The position numbers and the translations under genes are program-made. This document shows positions 1-7,773 of a DNA stretch of 64,000 nucleotides, one piece after another (the first letter of the stretch is position 1; the number at the start of each line of letters is the position of its first letter). The notes under the pieces are model-generated. The model did not search any database and was not told the origin of the DNA. It saw only the letters and a list, made by a program, of their open reading frames with translations. Source of the DNA: Paenibacillus sp. J5C2022 (GTDB taxonomy: Bacteria > Bacillota > Bacilli > Paenibacillales > Paenibacillaceae); NCBI RefSeq assembly GCF_025567625.1, contig NZ_JAOQJC010000040.1, positions 1-64,000 of the forward strand. The letters run 5' to 3'.

Positions 1-1093
1 TGTCGCCTTTCACGCCTTGGATGCCCTGCTCGCCCTGGTCACCCTTGTCGCCTTTCACGCCTTGCGGACCTTGAACACCCTGTGATCCTTGAATACCTTG
101 ATTGCCTTGGTCGCCCTTCTCACCTTTTTCGCCTTGCTCTCCTTGTTCGCCTTGGTCGCCTTTATCGCCTTTATCGCCCTTCAGCCCTTCTGAGAGCTTG
201 TCATCGGAATCGGAAGACACCTCTACGAAGTAAGCAGAGCCTTGCTGATGAATAACGAGTACTTGCTGTCCCTCTTCGAGCTCGCTTCCCAGTCCGTTGC
301 TTCCGTAGATGTACGCATCCTGAGCCATCTCGAATGTCTCCACAGCTCCGTCTGCAACGCGTACCGTCAGCTCATTCGCGGATACGCTCAACACAAGGCC
401 GCGAAGCGCTCCGTTGGCAGGCTGCAGCATATATTTCTCCGCATTGCCGAATATGACCGCCATCTGCGCTCTGGTGACATTCCCTTGCGGATTGAACGTA
501 TTATCCGGGAACCCATTAATAATGCCCTTCTGATGCGCAGCATGAACAAATCCTCTATACCCGGAGGAAATGCTGGAATCATCCGCGAACCCGGTCGGCT
601 GAGATGCCATATCCTCGGCCGATTGTTGATCGCCTAACGCTCGGATCGCAAGCTTGACCGCCCACTCGCGGGAAACGTTCTCCTTGCCCCAATGCTCCGA
701 CTCCGTCTCTTCAGATGGGCTAACAACTCCCTTCTTGACTGCGAAGTTGACCCAATCTGCGGCCCAGTCATCCACTTGATAGGAGAATGATTCTTCACTT
801 GCAGGAACTGTATCATAGCCCATGAATCGAAGAGCCATAATGACGCTTTCTTGGTGGCTGATGGAAGCGTTCGGATTGTAATTGCCCTGCTCGTCTCCTT
901 CAACGACTCCCATTGCTTCCAGTTTCGCTATGTATTTATGTGCCCATGAATTCACCGGAACATCTCGGAAGGAACCGGCTGCCTGCGCAATCCCCGCTCC
1001 CGTGCCAATCACTGCAATGATGAGTGTACATACAAACATATTTTTCAACATGAATGCGATCTTCTTACTCATTTCCCTATTTACTTTTTCCAT
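1..1093 (-). CDS. SLH-domain surface protein with collagen-like repeats (3' end cut off)
   Basis: Secreted surface protein, truncated by the left edge after about 364 codons. A signal peptide (hydrophobic stretch ending near AQAAG, about residue 39) is followed by S-layer-homology segments: FRDVPVNSWAHKYI near residue 42 and GIINGFPDNTFNPQGNVTRA near residue 190. SLH domains normally bind pyruvylated cell-wall polymer. After a short beta-rich linker the chain becomes Gly-X-Y repeats (GDKGDQGEQG and variants) from about residue 302 to the edge, a bacterial collagen-like triple helix. The start chosen is the ATG at 1093, 11 bases after GGAGG; the ATG at 1102 is only 2 bases from it. The long-range repetition at 1-185 is codon-periodic and therefore coding. 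Family assignment is secure; the ligand and total length are unknown. Confidence 0.85.
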   Translation of the reverse strand, partial: MEKVNREMSKKIAFMLKNMFVCTLIIAVIGTGAGIAQAAGSFRDVPVNSWAHKYIAKLEAMGVVEGDEQGNYNPNASISHQESVIMALRFMGYDTVPASEESFSYQVDDWAADWVNFAVKKGVVSPSEETESEHWGKENVSREWAVKLAIRALGDQQSAEDMASQPTGFADDSSISSGYRGFVHAAHQKGIINGFPDNTFNPQGNVTRAQMAVIFGNAEKYMLQPANGALRGLVLSVSANELTVRVADGAVETFEMAQDAYIYGSNGLGSELEEGQQVLVIHQQGSAYFVEVSSDSDDKLSEGLKGDKGDKGDQGEQGEQGEKGEKGDQGNQGIQGSQGVQGPQGVKGDKGDQGEQGIQGVKGD

Positions 1094-1323
1094 TCCAACC
1101 ATTACCTCCCGATAAAATAACTCATTACATTATGCAGTACGGACGGCACGCTTCCCTGTCGTCGCAGTCTGCAGCTTCCTATTAGCACATGCCAAAAAAG
1201 ACCGACATACTTCAGTCAAAATCGACTTTTTCACTTGCCAATAGCCAGCCCACCTGCCTCTCTATTTATCTAGTTGCTGTTCTCACTCGCTATTCATTGG
1301 CAATCACATTAACCTCCAACTAT

Positions 1324-1360
1324 TGTATAGGTCTTTACTCACAAAATTCTCACAATCCCT
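1324..1360 (-). promoter_or_regulatory. TGTGAG direct-repeat site and -10 box
   Basis: On the minus strand the site reads CGTGAG, TGTGAG, TGTGAG with starts 10 and then 11 bases apart, followed after 8 bases by TATACA. An exact 17-base copy of its core (1338-1354) recurs at 3297-3313 before the fibronectin-type gene. Tandem repeats with 11-base spacing next to a -10 box are the known binding pattern of SARP-type activators, and a SARP-type regulator gene lies between the two sites. The link is inference. Confidence 0.45.
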
Positions 1361-1608
1361 CACGAATCGACCAAGCTCATCGACAAACCGCAATGCACCT
1401 TCGTCCTAGACCTGCGACAACAGCGAATCCAGACTGTCAAGATGTTCATTATGGCATATTCAATGCCTTGCTCACTCCTGTTCTAGTATTGAATGCATAA
1501 CCGTATTTCGACATCATTCTGCATTATACAAGGAGCGCTCCTAGCTAGTAGTCCTACTAAAGTAGTACGCTGCAAAAAAAACTGCGACGGCACAATCAAC
1601 TGTGTAAG

Positions 1609-1648
1609 AAAAAAACCGTTACCATCCTTAAAATAGGACGATTACGGT
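1609..1648 (-). terminator. intrinsic terminator of the SARP-type regulator
   Basis: On the minus strand ACCGTAATCGTCC pairs with AGGATGGTAACGGT (one or two mismatches) across a TATTTTA loop and is followed by seven T. It lies 13 bases past the regulator stop codon. Confidence 0.8.
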
Positions 1649-1661
1649 CGCAATCCATTCG

Positions 1662-2777
1662 CTATTCGGCTGTCGCTTTCTCCTTCAGTTCCCATGGAGG
1701 CTCCATACCCATCTCCCGGATATAAGCTTCCCTGAGTCTATTGTAGTGGGCCATCGCTTTCTCCCGCTTGCCGCTTCGGCCATACAACTCTAACAGCAGG
1801 CCGTTCATTTCATCATGAAGCGGATAGATGGCCAACAGTCGGAGCAGCCATTCCTCCGCTAATGACCAATTCCCAAGGGACATGTGGGAACGGACGATGC
1901 TTCCGATCAAGGCTTCATATTGCTTGGAGCTCTCCTCTTCCAGTGCCAGCTTCCATAGATACGGCTTGCCCTCCAGAAGGGCTCCGCGGTATTGCAAGCA
2001 GAGTTGCTCCGCGTGAGATCGGCCGCTTGGATCAAGTCCTGCCAATCTGGCTTGCGATTGGAATAGCAAATAGTCGTATTGCGGCCCATTCGATTCCAGA
2101 ACATAACCGTCGTTCGTTTTTTTCAGTTCCATATGCAGACGGTTATCTTTTATCAGCTTTTTCAATAAGTACACCGCATTGTGCAGATTATGAGTTGCCC
2201 GTTCAATCTCCATATTCGGCCATAGCAAATCGATAAGCTGCCATTTGCTTATATCCCTTCCGGGATGGCATAACAAATAGGCGCACAGTTCCTCTGCCTT
2301 CCGCGACGGGAAACGTATAAGGCCGCCGGCGCTGCTGCGCACTTCGAATCCGCCGAAGCAGCGAATTTCGGCAGAGCCGGCCAGCGATGGATTCGTATCT
2401 TCCATCCCCCCCGTATGCTGCTCAAGCCGCGACAATACTCTTTCAATCGCAGGAGGAGTAACCGGCTTCAAAATATAATCAAGCGCTTGCACATCGAACG
2501 CTTCAAGCGCATATTCCCGATAGGCCGTAGCGAATACGATAGCTGTCCGGGGACAATGCTCCAACAGCTTTCGTGCAAAGGCAATGCCGTTCATCTCCGG
2601 CATCTCAATATCGATGAACGCCACATGAGGCATGTCGGTTGATTCCTTCATGCTGGCGAACGCCTCCAGAGGGCTATCGAAAGATCCTATAATGTCAATA
2701 TTCGAAAACTTCGTCAACATGACTTTCATCAGTTCCAGATTCGGTATCTCGTCTTCAACAACTATAGCCTTGTACAT
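1662..2777 (-). CDS. response regulator with SARP/BTAD output domain
   Basis: Transcription regulator of 371 residues. Residues 1-120 are a receiver domain: acidic pair E8-D9, phosphoacceptor D56 in AFIDIEMPEMNG, T/S near residue 85 and the lysine in LDYILKPV. Residues about 135-225 form a winged-helix DNA-binding domain (IRCFGGFEVRSS through the LLWPNMEIERATHNLHNAVY region), and residues about 235-370 are a bacterial transcriptional activation (BTAD) helical repeat, as in SARP regulators. The start at 2777 is 7 bases after GGGTGG; an in-frame ATG at 2783 is too close. No partner kinase gene is adjacent, so its signal is unknown. It sits between two surface-protein genes that share a repeat site, which suggests they are its targets. 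Confidence 0.88.
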   Translation of the reverse strand: MYKAIVVEDEIPNLELMKVMLTKFSNIDIIGSFDSPLEAFASMKESTDMPHVAFIDIEMPEMNGIAFARKLLEHCPRTAIVFATAYREYALEAFDVQALDYILKPVTPPAIERVLSRLEQHTGGMEDTNPSLAGSAEIRCFGGFEVRSSAGGLIRFPSRKAEELCAYLLCHPGRDISKWQLIDLLWPNMEIERATHNLHNAVYLLKKLIKDNRLHMELKKTNDGYVLESNGPQYDYLLFQSQARLAGLDPSGRSHAEQLCLQYRGALLEGKPYLWKLALEEESSKQYEALIGSIVRSHMSLGNWSLAEEWLLRLLAIYPLHDEMNGLLLELYGRSGKREKAMAHYNRLREAYIREMGMEPPWELKEKATAE

Positions 2778-2890
2778 CCGCATTCCACCCTGTCAATGCT
2801 CATCATCTGTCTCTCATTCAGTTTAACACGCAGAGCGGAATCTTCCCATAAGTACGATACAATTTTTACTATGAACGGAGGTCGGGCGAA

Positions 2891-3238
2891 TCAGCGACGC
2901 AAAACAGACTCTCGCCGCGGCGTCGCCGACACCTCGTTGGATGGCGCGCTCTCTTCTCCCAGTTGTCCGGCCGTAACCGTAAAGTAATAGGTAACGCCAT
3001 TGTCCAATCCGACATAGGTATAATAGGTGCCTGCCACAGTCACAGTCGGACTGGCATCGTAACGACCGGAGTCTGTTGTTACGTAGAGATTGTAGTTGGA
3101 GTCGTTCGGAGTACCGATCCACCGGAGAGTCACTTGGCCACCGCCTGCAATTGCAGATAGAATGACCGGTTCGAACGCTGAACGATACAAGCGCTTGACA
3201 TGTTGCCTTTCCATTGTCCTATGCATGCTTACGCGCAC
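2891..3238 (-). CDS. small fibronectin type III domain protein
   Basis: Protein of 115 residues made almost entirely of one fibronectin-III fold: about residues 24-108, with VTLRWIG, YNLYVTT, TYYTYVGL and the closing VTYYFTVTAG...PSNEVSATP typical of these beta-sandwiches. GTG start, preceded by AAGGTGG at 6 bases, so the gene looks translated as it stands. There is no signal peptide or transmembrane segment, which is odd because such domains usually sit inside secreted glycosidases; it could be the leftover end of a larger gene. Downstream at 113 bases lies the SARP-type regulator in the same direction. Confidence 0.6.
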   Translation of the reverse strand: MRVSMHRTMERQHVKRLYRSAFEPVILSAIAGGGQVTLRWIGTPNDSNYNLYVTTDSGRYDASPTVTVAGTYYTYVGLDNGVTYYFTVTAGQLGEESAPSNEVSATPRRESVLRR

Positions 3239-3264
3239 AATTCCACCTTCTTTGACTAGTAAAT

Positions 3265-3313
3265 AATCACAATCATATATAATCTACCATCCCTTTCTCA
3301 CAAAATTCTCACA
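3265..3313 (-). promoter_or_regulatory. promoter with TGTGAG direct-repeat site for the fibronectin-type gene
   Basis: The 17-base block at 3297-3313 (TGTGAG, five bases, TGTGAG on the minus strand) is identical to the one at 1338-1354. A TATGAT box follows at 3272-3277, 19 bases past the second repeat, which places the repeats over the -35 region. The resulting leader would be about 27 nt. Confidence 0.45.
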
Positions 3314-3380
3314 TTACGTATGGAGGCCAGACTGCGTCACTGCTTCATCGGTAAGTATAAATCTGATACGCGATGCCGGC

Positions 3381-4373
3381 TTATTCCCTCGCGCTTGAGC
3401 CGCGAATGATAAGCCGGCTCTCTATCTTGCAGCTGCGGGGCTGTTTATTCGCAATGCATTCGACAAGCATGTCTACAGCCATATGGGCAATATGCCGTCT
3501 CGGATAATCCAGAACGGTCATTCGAGGCTCGGTCTGCTCCGTCATCAAGATGTTCTCGCAGCCCGCTATTCCCATGTCTTCCGGCACTCTAACTCCCGCC
3601 TCGCGACATGCCGACAGCATGCCGACGGCCATCAAGTCATTGGCGGCGATCCATGCGGCAGGTACAAGGTCAGTTCCGCCCGTCAAATGCTGCTTCATGG
3701 CCGACTTCGCTCCCTCCAGACGTCCGCCTCCGATAAGCACATCTTCTTCCGTATAATGCAGTCCTTCGGCTGCCATTGCGATTCGGAACGCCTCTCTTCG
3801 GCGCTCATGGGGATGGTCGGAAATACCGGTAGCCATGAACCCGATCCGACGATGACCTTGCTCGGCAAAGTGGCGGATTAGCTGTCTCATCCCCTCCTCC
3901 CAATCCATATCGACGAATGCGTCCCCTCCAGTCCGACGCATCGGCTCCAAGATGGAGACGACCGGGATGCCGGACGCAAGAAGCCCGCTTAAGTTCTCTT
4001 CCATAAGGCTCTGTCCCAGCAGCAGCACACCGTCAATTCTTCCGGACACGTCCTGGAGGAAGCGTTCCTCATCCTCTCGATGATACGTCTGGAAGCTGAC
4101 GAAATACCCATGACTGCGCGCCTGATGCTCGATATGGCTTAGTATCCCCGCCTCGAACGGATCGCCCAAGTAGTGCACCAGCACCGCTAGATGGTTCGTT
4201 TTTTTTATTTTCAAGGCACGTGCGGCATAGCTGGGCTTATACCCCAGTTCGCTCATGACTGCATGCACCTTCCGTCTCGTCTGTTCGCTCACCCCCGGTT
4301 TCCCGTTGAGCACATACGATACCGTTGCAACCGAAACGCCTGCACGCTCCGCCACTTCCTTGCGAGATACCAT
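3381..4373 (-). CDS. LacI-family transcriptional repressor
   Basis: Sugar-responsive repressor of 330 residues. The N-terminal helix-turn-helix and hinge are complete (VSRKEVAERAGVSVATVSYVLNG, then GYKPSYAARALK), followed by a periplasmic-binding-protein-like effector domain with DGVLLLG, HRRIGFMATG, IAANDLMAVGML and MGIAGCENI. The start at 4373 has GGGAG 8 bases upstream and gives the usual family N-terminus; ATG codons at 4388 and 4379 are possible but poorly placed. It is divergent from the 791-residue gene, and two near-identical palindromes centred on CTCGAG lie between them, so it most likely represses that gene and itself. The inducer cannot be read from sequence. Confidence 0.9.
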   Translation of the reverse strand: MVSRKEVAERAGVSVATVSYVLNGKPGVSEQTRRKVHAVMSELGYKPSYAARALKIKKTNHLAVLVHYLGDPFEAGILSHIEHQARSHGYFVSFQTYHREDEERFLQDVSGRIDGVLLLGQSLMEENLSGLLASGIPVVSILEPMRRTGGDAFVDMDWEEGMRQLIRHFAEQGHRRIGFMATGISDHPHERRREAFRIAMAAEGLHYTEEDVLIGGGRLEGAKSAMKQHLTGGTDLVPAAWIAANDLMAVGMLSACREAGVRVPEDMGIAGCENILMTEQTEPRMTVLDYPRRHIAHMAVDMLVECIANKQPRSCKIESRLIIRGSSARE

Positions 4374-4445
4374 ATTCATGTCTCCCATCCAATTTCATCA
4401 CTTATCTTCCCATCATAGCATTCCCGCTTCTCTTTGAACACTTTT

Positions 4446-4461
4446 ACTTACTCGAGTAATT
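4446..4461. promoter_or_regulatory. LacI operator O1 (TTACTCGAGTAA)
   Basis: Perfect 12-base palindrome at 4448-4459 with a central CG, the usual layout of LacI-family operators. It is nearer to the repressor gene. Its centre lies 80 bases from the second copy, which would allow looping by a tetramer or independent control of both genes. Confidence 0.75.
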
Positions 4462-4524
4462 AATATGACTTAAAATCCAAGTAGAGTATTGCAATAATTA
4501 TCCGACGAATATATGATATAGTCA

Positions 4525-4542
4525 AACTTACTCGAGTAAGTT
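4525..4542. promoter_or_regulatory. LacI operator O2 (AACTTACTCGAGTAAGTT)
   Basis: Perfect 18-base palindrome just upstream of the ribosome site of the 791-residue gene. It shares TTACTCGAGTAA with O1. Its position between promoter and start codon fits roadblock or promoter-occlusion repression. Confidence 0.8.
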
Positions 4543-4568
4543 AATTTGTCCAAGGAGTGATTAGACTT

Positions 4569-6944
4569 ATGCCTTCCAGCCAAAAAAGTGAAACGAAACG
4601 ATCGTTCAGCGGCGTATACCCCCATCTTGTCTGTACGAACGGTACGCCGCTCAAACCGGAATGGGAATGCGGAATCGGAGCGGTAGCTGCCTGGAATGAC
4701 AAGCTATGGTATATGACTTATCCCGCCCACTGCCCATTCGGAAGCGAAGATAAGCTCTACTCGCTCGATAGCGAAATGAGGGCGACCGTACATCCGGAGA
4801 GCGTTGGCGGCACGCATGCCAGCAGAATGATTCATCGCGAGAGCGAGCAACTGATCCTGGGGCCATACTTCATTGACAGGCATGACCGCGTTCGAGCGGT
4901 ACCGGCTTCGGCGATGGAAGGACGGCTTACCGGCGTCGCCCGCCATCTCACCGATCCTGCGAACAAAGTCATTTTCTATACGATGGAATCGGGTCTATAT
5001 GAAGTCGACGTGCACACCTTGGAAGTCACTACGTTATACCGCGATCCTAACGTGATGAAGCAGTTGCAGGGGAACTATCTGCTTCCCGGCGTACACGGCA
5101 AAGGGGCTTACACGGGCCAGGAGCGGCTGGTCGTGTCCAATAACGGGGAAGGCGGCGCACTGGCGGAATGGCTCGGCGACGGACACCCGGGCGAGAGAGA
5201 CAGTTGGAATATCGTCGACGCGAACAAGTATACAGAGGTGACGGGACCGGGAGGCTTATATGGCGCTCCGGATCAAGACGCCCCGATATGGGCTCTCGGC
5301 TGGGACGACAAATCCGTTCTGCTGCAAGTCTGCCATAAGCGGCAATGGAAGCGATACCGGCTGCCGATGGCAAGCTTTACGCATATCGCGGATAACGGCT
5401 GGTTCACGGAATGGCCGCGCATTCGCGACATCGGAGCGGAGAAGTGGCTGATGGACAAGTTCGGCATGCTCTACGAGTTCCCTCCGGCATTCTCGCATGA
5501 CTATACAGCAGGCATCCGCCCCCTGTCCGTGCACCATGGCATGATCGTCGATTACGAGCAATGGAACGGTCAACTGGTGCTGGGCTGCAACGATGCATCC
5601 GTTCAGTACAATCCGCTCACGGGCAGATGCCAGTCCAATCTGCTGTTCACTTCCATCGACAAGCTGAAGACGTTCGGCCAGCCGTTCGGCTGGGGCAGCG
5701 TATGGAGCAGGGAAGCGATCCATGCAGGCATGCCGTCGGAGCCTTTCCACTTCGCGGGCTTCCAGACGCGCGTACTCCACGTCAGCCATACGGAGCCGCA
5801 TGAAGTAACCTTCCGTATCCAGCTCGACCTCGAGGGCAACGGCAAGTGGACGGAAGAGCATGCTTCGCTCGTTGTGCCTGCGTGCGGCTATCATTATTAT
5901 ATTTTCCCGGAAGACTTGGAGGCGGAATGGGTCAGAATCGTGCCGCTGCAAGATGCCGGCTCGGCAACCGCCGCGTTCGTCTACCATCACGCATCTGGCA
6001 ACCTGCGCCGGGAGGACCTCCTGGCCGGCTTGGCCGATGCAGGCTATGCCGGTCCGCGCAGCGACGCCATTCTGTACGCTTCCGACGATATGCGCTTGCC
6101 GCTTCATGTCGCCGCGACGCACTATAATGGCGAAGTCGCTGTCATGGCGGAGACGCTTTACGAGCTTAGGGAGGACATCCGCTTCGCGAAGCTGAACGAT
6201 GAGAAGCTGCATGCCCGATTGCGAGATGAATTGACGCCGGCCCCCCAATACGAACTGGATGACGCATCCGTCATTGTCACAGACGGGGATGGCAGACGCT
6301 ACCGGCTGCCGAAGGGACACTCCGCTTATGATGAGGAGCGTACAAGCGGTTATCGCAGAGTCATTCGTGAAGTCGTGACGGAACGCTCCTTGATGAATGT
6401 GCATGGCACCTTCTACGAGTTGCCCGATCATCATTCGGGCGGGCTTCATCGCATTCAGCCGATATGTACGCATAACAAGCTGATCCACGACTTCTGCTCT
6501 TGGCGCGGTATGCTCGTTCTATCCGGCATTGCGACAGTAATCGACGCATCCCCCGATTCTAATGATCATATCGTTCGCTCGGAAGACGGGACGGCTGCGC
6601 TATGGTTCGGCAACGTAGACGATCTGCGCTCCTTCGGCGCGACGTGCGGTACTGGCGGACCGTGGCTGCAAGCTGAAGCAGCGGCGGGCATTCCGTCCGA
6701 TCCCTATCTCATGAGAGGGTATCGGGAGAAGCGGCTGGCATTATCCCACAGCGATACAGAAGCGGTGGAATTTACAGTAGAAGTAGATTTCCAAGGGGAT
6801 GACAGCTGGGCAGTGTACGGCGTCCTTTCCGTTGCACCGGGAGAGACGCTGGAGCACGCATTCCCGGCGGGATATGCGGCGCAGTGGGTCCGTCTTGCCG
6901 CCAATCGCGATACCGTAGCTACGGCAACCTTTTATTACGAATAA
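4569..6944 (+). CDS. LacI-controlled protein with internal duplication, function unknown
   Basis: 791-residue soluble protein without signal peptide or membrane segment; I do not recognise a named family. The ATG at 4569 is 11 bases after AAGGAG (4552-4557); a GTG at 4557 overlaps that site. The first 290 residues are rich in short beta strands (IGAVAAWNDKLWYM, VIFYTMESGLYEVD, APIWALGWDDKSVLLQV) as in beta-propellers. Residues about 297-473 and 610-791 are diverged copies of each other: LYEFPP/FYELPD, WNGQLVLG/WRGMLVLSG, LKTFGQPFGWGSVW/LRSFGATCGTGGPW, EWVRIVP/QWVRLAA. The operators upstream imply induction by a sugar-like ligand. A role in glycan sensing or hydrolysis is a guess. Confidence 0.7.
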   Translation: MPSSQKSETKRSFSGVYPHLVCTNGTPLKPEWECGIGAVAAWNDKLWYMTYPAHCPFGSEDKLYSLDSEMRATVHPESVGGTHASRMIHRESEQLILGPYFIDRHDRVRAVPASAMEGRLTGVARHLTDPANKVIFYTMESGLYEVDVHTLEVTTLYRDPNVMKQLQGNYLLPGVHGKGAYTGQERLVVSNNGEGGALAEWLGDGHPGERDSWNIVDANKYTEVTGPGGLYGAPDQDAPIWALGWDDKSVLLQVCHKRQWKRYRLPMASFTHIADNGWFTEWPRIRDIGAEKWLMDKFGMLYEFPPAFSHDYTAGIRPLSVHHGMIVDYEQWNGQLVLGCNDASVQYNPLTGRCQSNLLFTSIDKLKTFGQPFGWGSVWSREAIHAGMPSEPFHFAGFQTRVLHVSHTEPHEVTFRIQLDLEGNGKWTEEHASLVVPACGYHYYIFPEDLEAEWVRIVPLQDAGSATAAFVYHHASGNLRREDLLAGLADAGYAGPRSDAILYASDDMRLPLHVAATHYNGEVAVMAETLYELREDIRFAKLNDEKLHARLRDELTPAPQYELDDASVIVTDGDGRRYRLPKGHSAYDEERTSGYRRVIREVVTERSLMNVHGTFYELPDHHSGGLHRIQPICTHNKLIHDFCSWRGMLVLSGIATVIDASPDSNDHIVRSEDGTAALWFGNVDDLRSFGATCGTGGPWLQAEAAAGIPSDPYLMRGYREKRLALSHSDTEAVEFTVEVDFQGDDSWAVYGVLSVAPGETLEHAFPAGYAAQWVRLAANRDTVATATFYYE

Positions 6945-7037
6945 TGATAAGCTTCTCGCCAATTCGCTTCTGTCGATTACCTATAGCTGGGCTGTTGCAT
7001 AGGATAGAGAAGATGAATAGCGAGAGGAGTAAGATCG

Positions 7038-7649
7038 ATGAATCACGATTGCTACAAGCATCATGTTCGGCAGCCCAGCATTCCTTGCAACTCGTACAAC
7101 TGGTTCGATCATAGCTGGCAGCGCATCACCCCATACCATTCGTTCGGTTGGAACGATCACGGCTGGCATTATCCTTGGAACCTTTATTACAACTGGAACA
7201 CCCAGAGCCAACGACATGATTGGAACCAATACCATCGGCAATTGGTGTTAAAAGATTACGGTCCATATCCGTTGGTTATCAATATCGAAGAGGCTGCCAA
7301 GCAAAACAAGACTTACCGCACCGCGATATGGACTGGGGAACATTTGCAAGTAACCTTAATGAGTATTGATGTGGGGGCTGATATCGGCTTGGAGGTTCAC
7401 CCTCATACCGACCAATTTATCCGAATTGAAGAGGGGCAAGGCTTTGTTCAGATGGGTGACAGCAAGGACAGACTGGATTTCACGGCAGAAGTGGGCGATG
7501 ACGACGCCATTATGGTTCCTGCGGGGAAATGGCACAATGTGACCAATACAGGTCATGAGCCGCTTAAAGTTTATGTCATCTATGCACCGCCTCAGCATCC
7601 ATTCGGAACCGTTCACGAAACAAAAGCGATTGCGATGGCAGCTGAATAG
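7038..7649 (+). CDS. cupin-domain protein with His/Trp/Tyr-rich N-terminus
   Basis: 203-residue protein. Residues about 90-195 form a cupin barrel with both metal motifs: EVHPHTDQFIRIEEGQG (His-X-His, then Gln/Glu positions) and PAGKWHNVTNTG. Residues 1-75 are very unusual: dense in His, Trp, Tyr and Asn (for example HSWQRITPYHSFGW and YPWNLYYNW) and almost free of Leu and Glu. GAGAGGAG lies 8 bases upstream. It follows the 791-residue gene by 93 bases and has its own terminator. Stand-alone cupins of this kind often act as sugar isomerases or oxygenases; the extension recalls spore-coat or metal-binding sequences. Substrate unknown. Confidence 0.8.
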   Translation: MNHDCYKHHVRQPSIPCNSYNWFDHSWQRITPYHSFGWNDHGWHYPWNLYYNWNTQSQRHDWNQYHRQLVLKDYGPYPLVINIEEAAKQNKTYRTAIWTGEHLQVTLMSIDVGADIGLEVHPHTDQFIRIEEGQGFVQMGDSKDRLDFTAEVGDDDAIMVPAGKWHNVTNTGHEPLKVYVIYAPPQHPFGTVHETKAIAMAAE

Positions 7650-7688
7650 CAAGCTGAATAGCATTTTTCACTGCGACATATGCATACG

Positions 7689-7725
7689 AGAAAGAGCCCT
7701 GGATACGATCAGGGCTCTTTCCTCT
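7689..7725 (+). terminator. intrinsic terminator after the cupin gene
   Basis: GAAAGAGCCCT and AGGGCTCTTTC form an 11-base-pair perfect stem. It lies between convergent genes, and A- and T-rich flanks could let it stop both strands. Confidence 0.8.
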
Positions 7726-7773
7726 AAAACTTTGCAACTAGCTAGCTCGTATAGCATACAAGGAACGCTCCCG

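Larger units (their letters stand above)
1094..1661. other. intergenic region with regulatory repeats and a terminator
   Basis: This 568-base AT-rich gap holds the terminator of the downstream-facing regulator gene at its right end and a TGTGAG direct-repeat site at 1338-1360 with a TATACA box 8 bases further on the minus strand. If that is the promoter of the SLH-collagen gene, its leader would be about 220 nt. The open frames inside have no ribosome site and no recognisable product. Confidence 0.5.

Noticed and set aside
1..185. CRISPR-like or satellite repetition
   Set aside because: The period is that of Gly-X-Y codons on the minus strand; there are no constant repeats with unique spacers.
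1189..1500. 103-codon plus-strand frame
   Set aside because: No ribosome site, odd composition and overlap with the regulatory repeat site.
3252..3283. Plus-strand TTGACT...TATAAT promoter look-alike
   Set aside because: Spacer is about 20 bases and it would only read antisense into the LacI gene.
5256..6488. 410-codon minus-strand frame
   Set aside because: Antisense shadow of the 791-residue gene; no domain features and no ribosome site.
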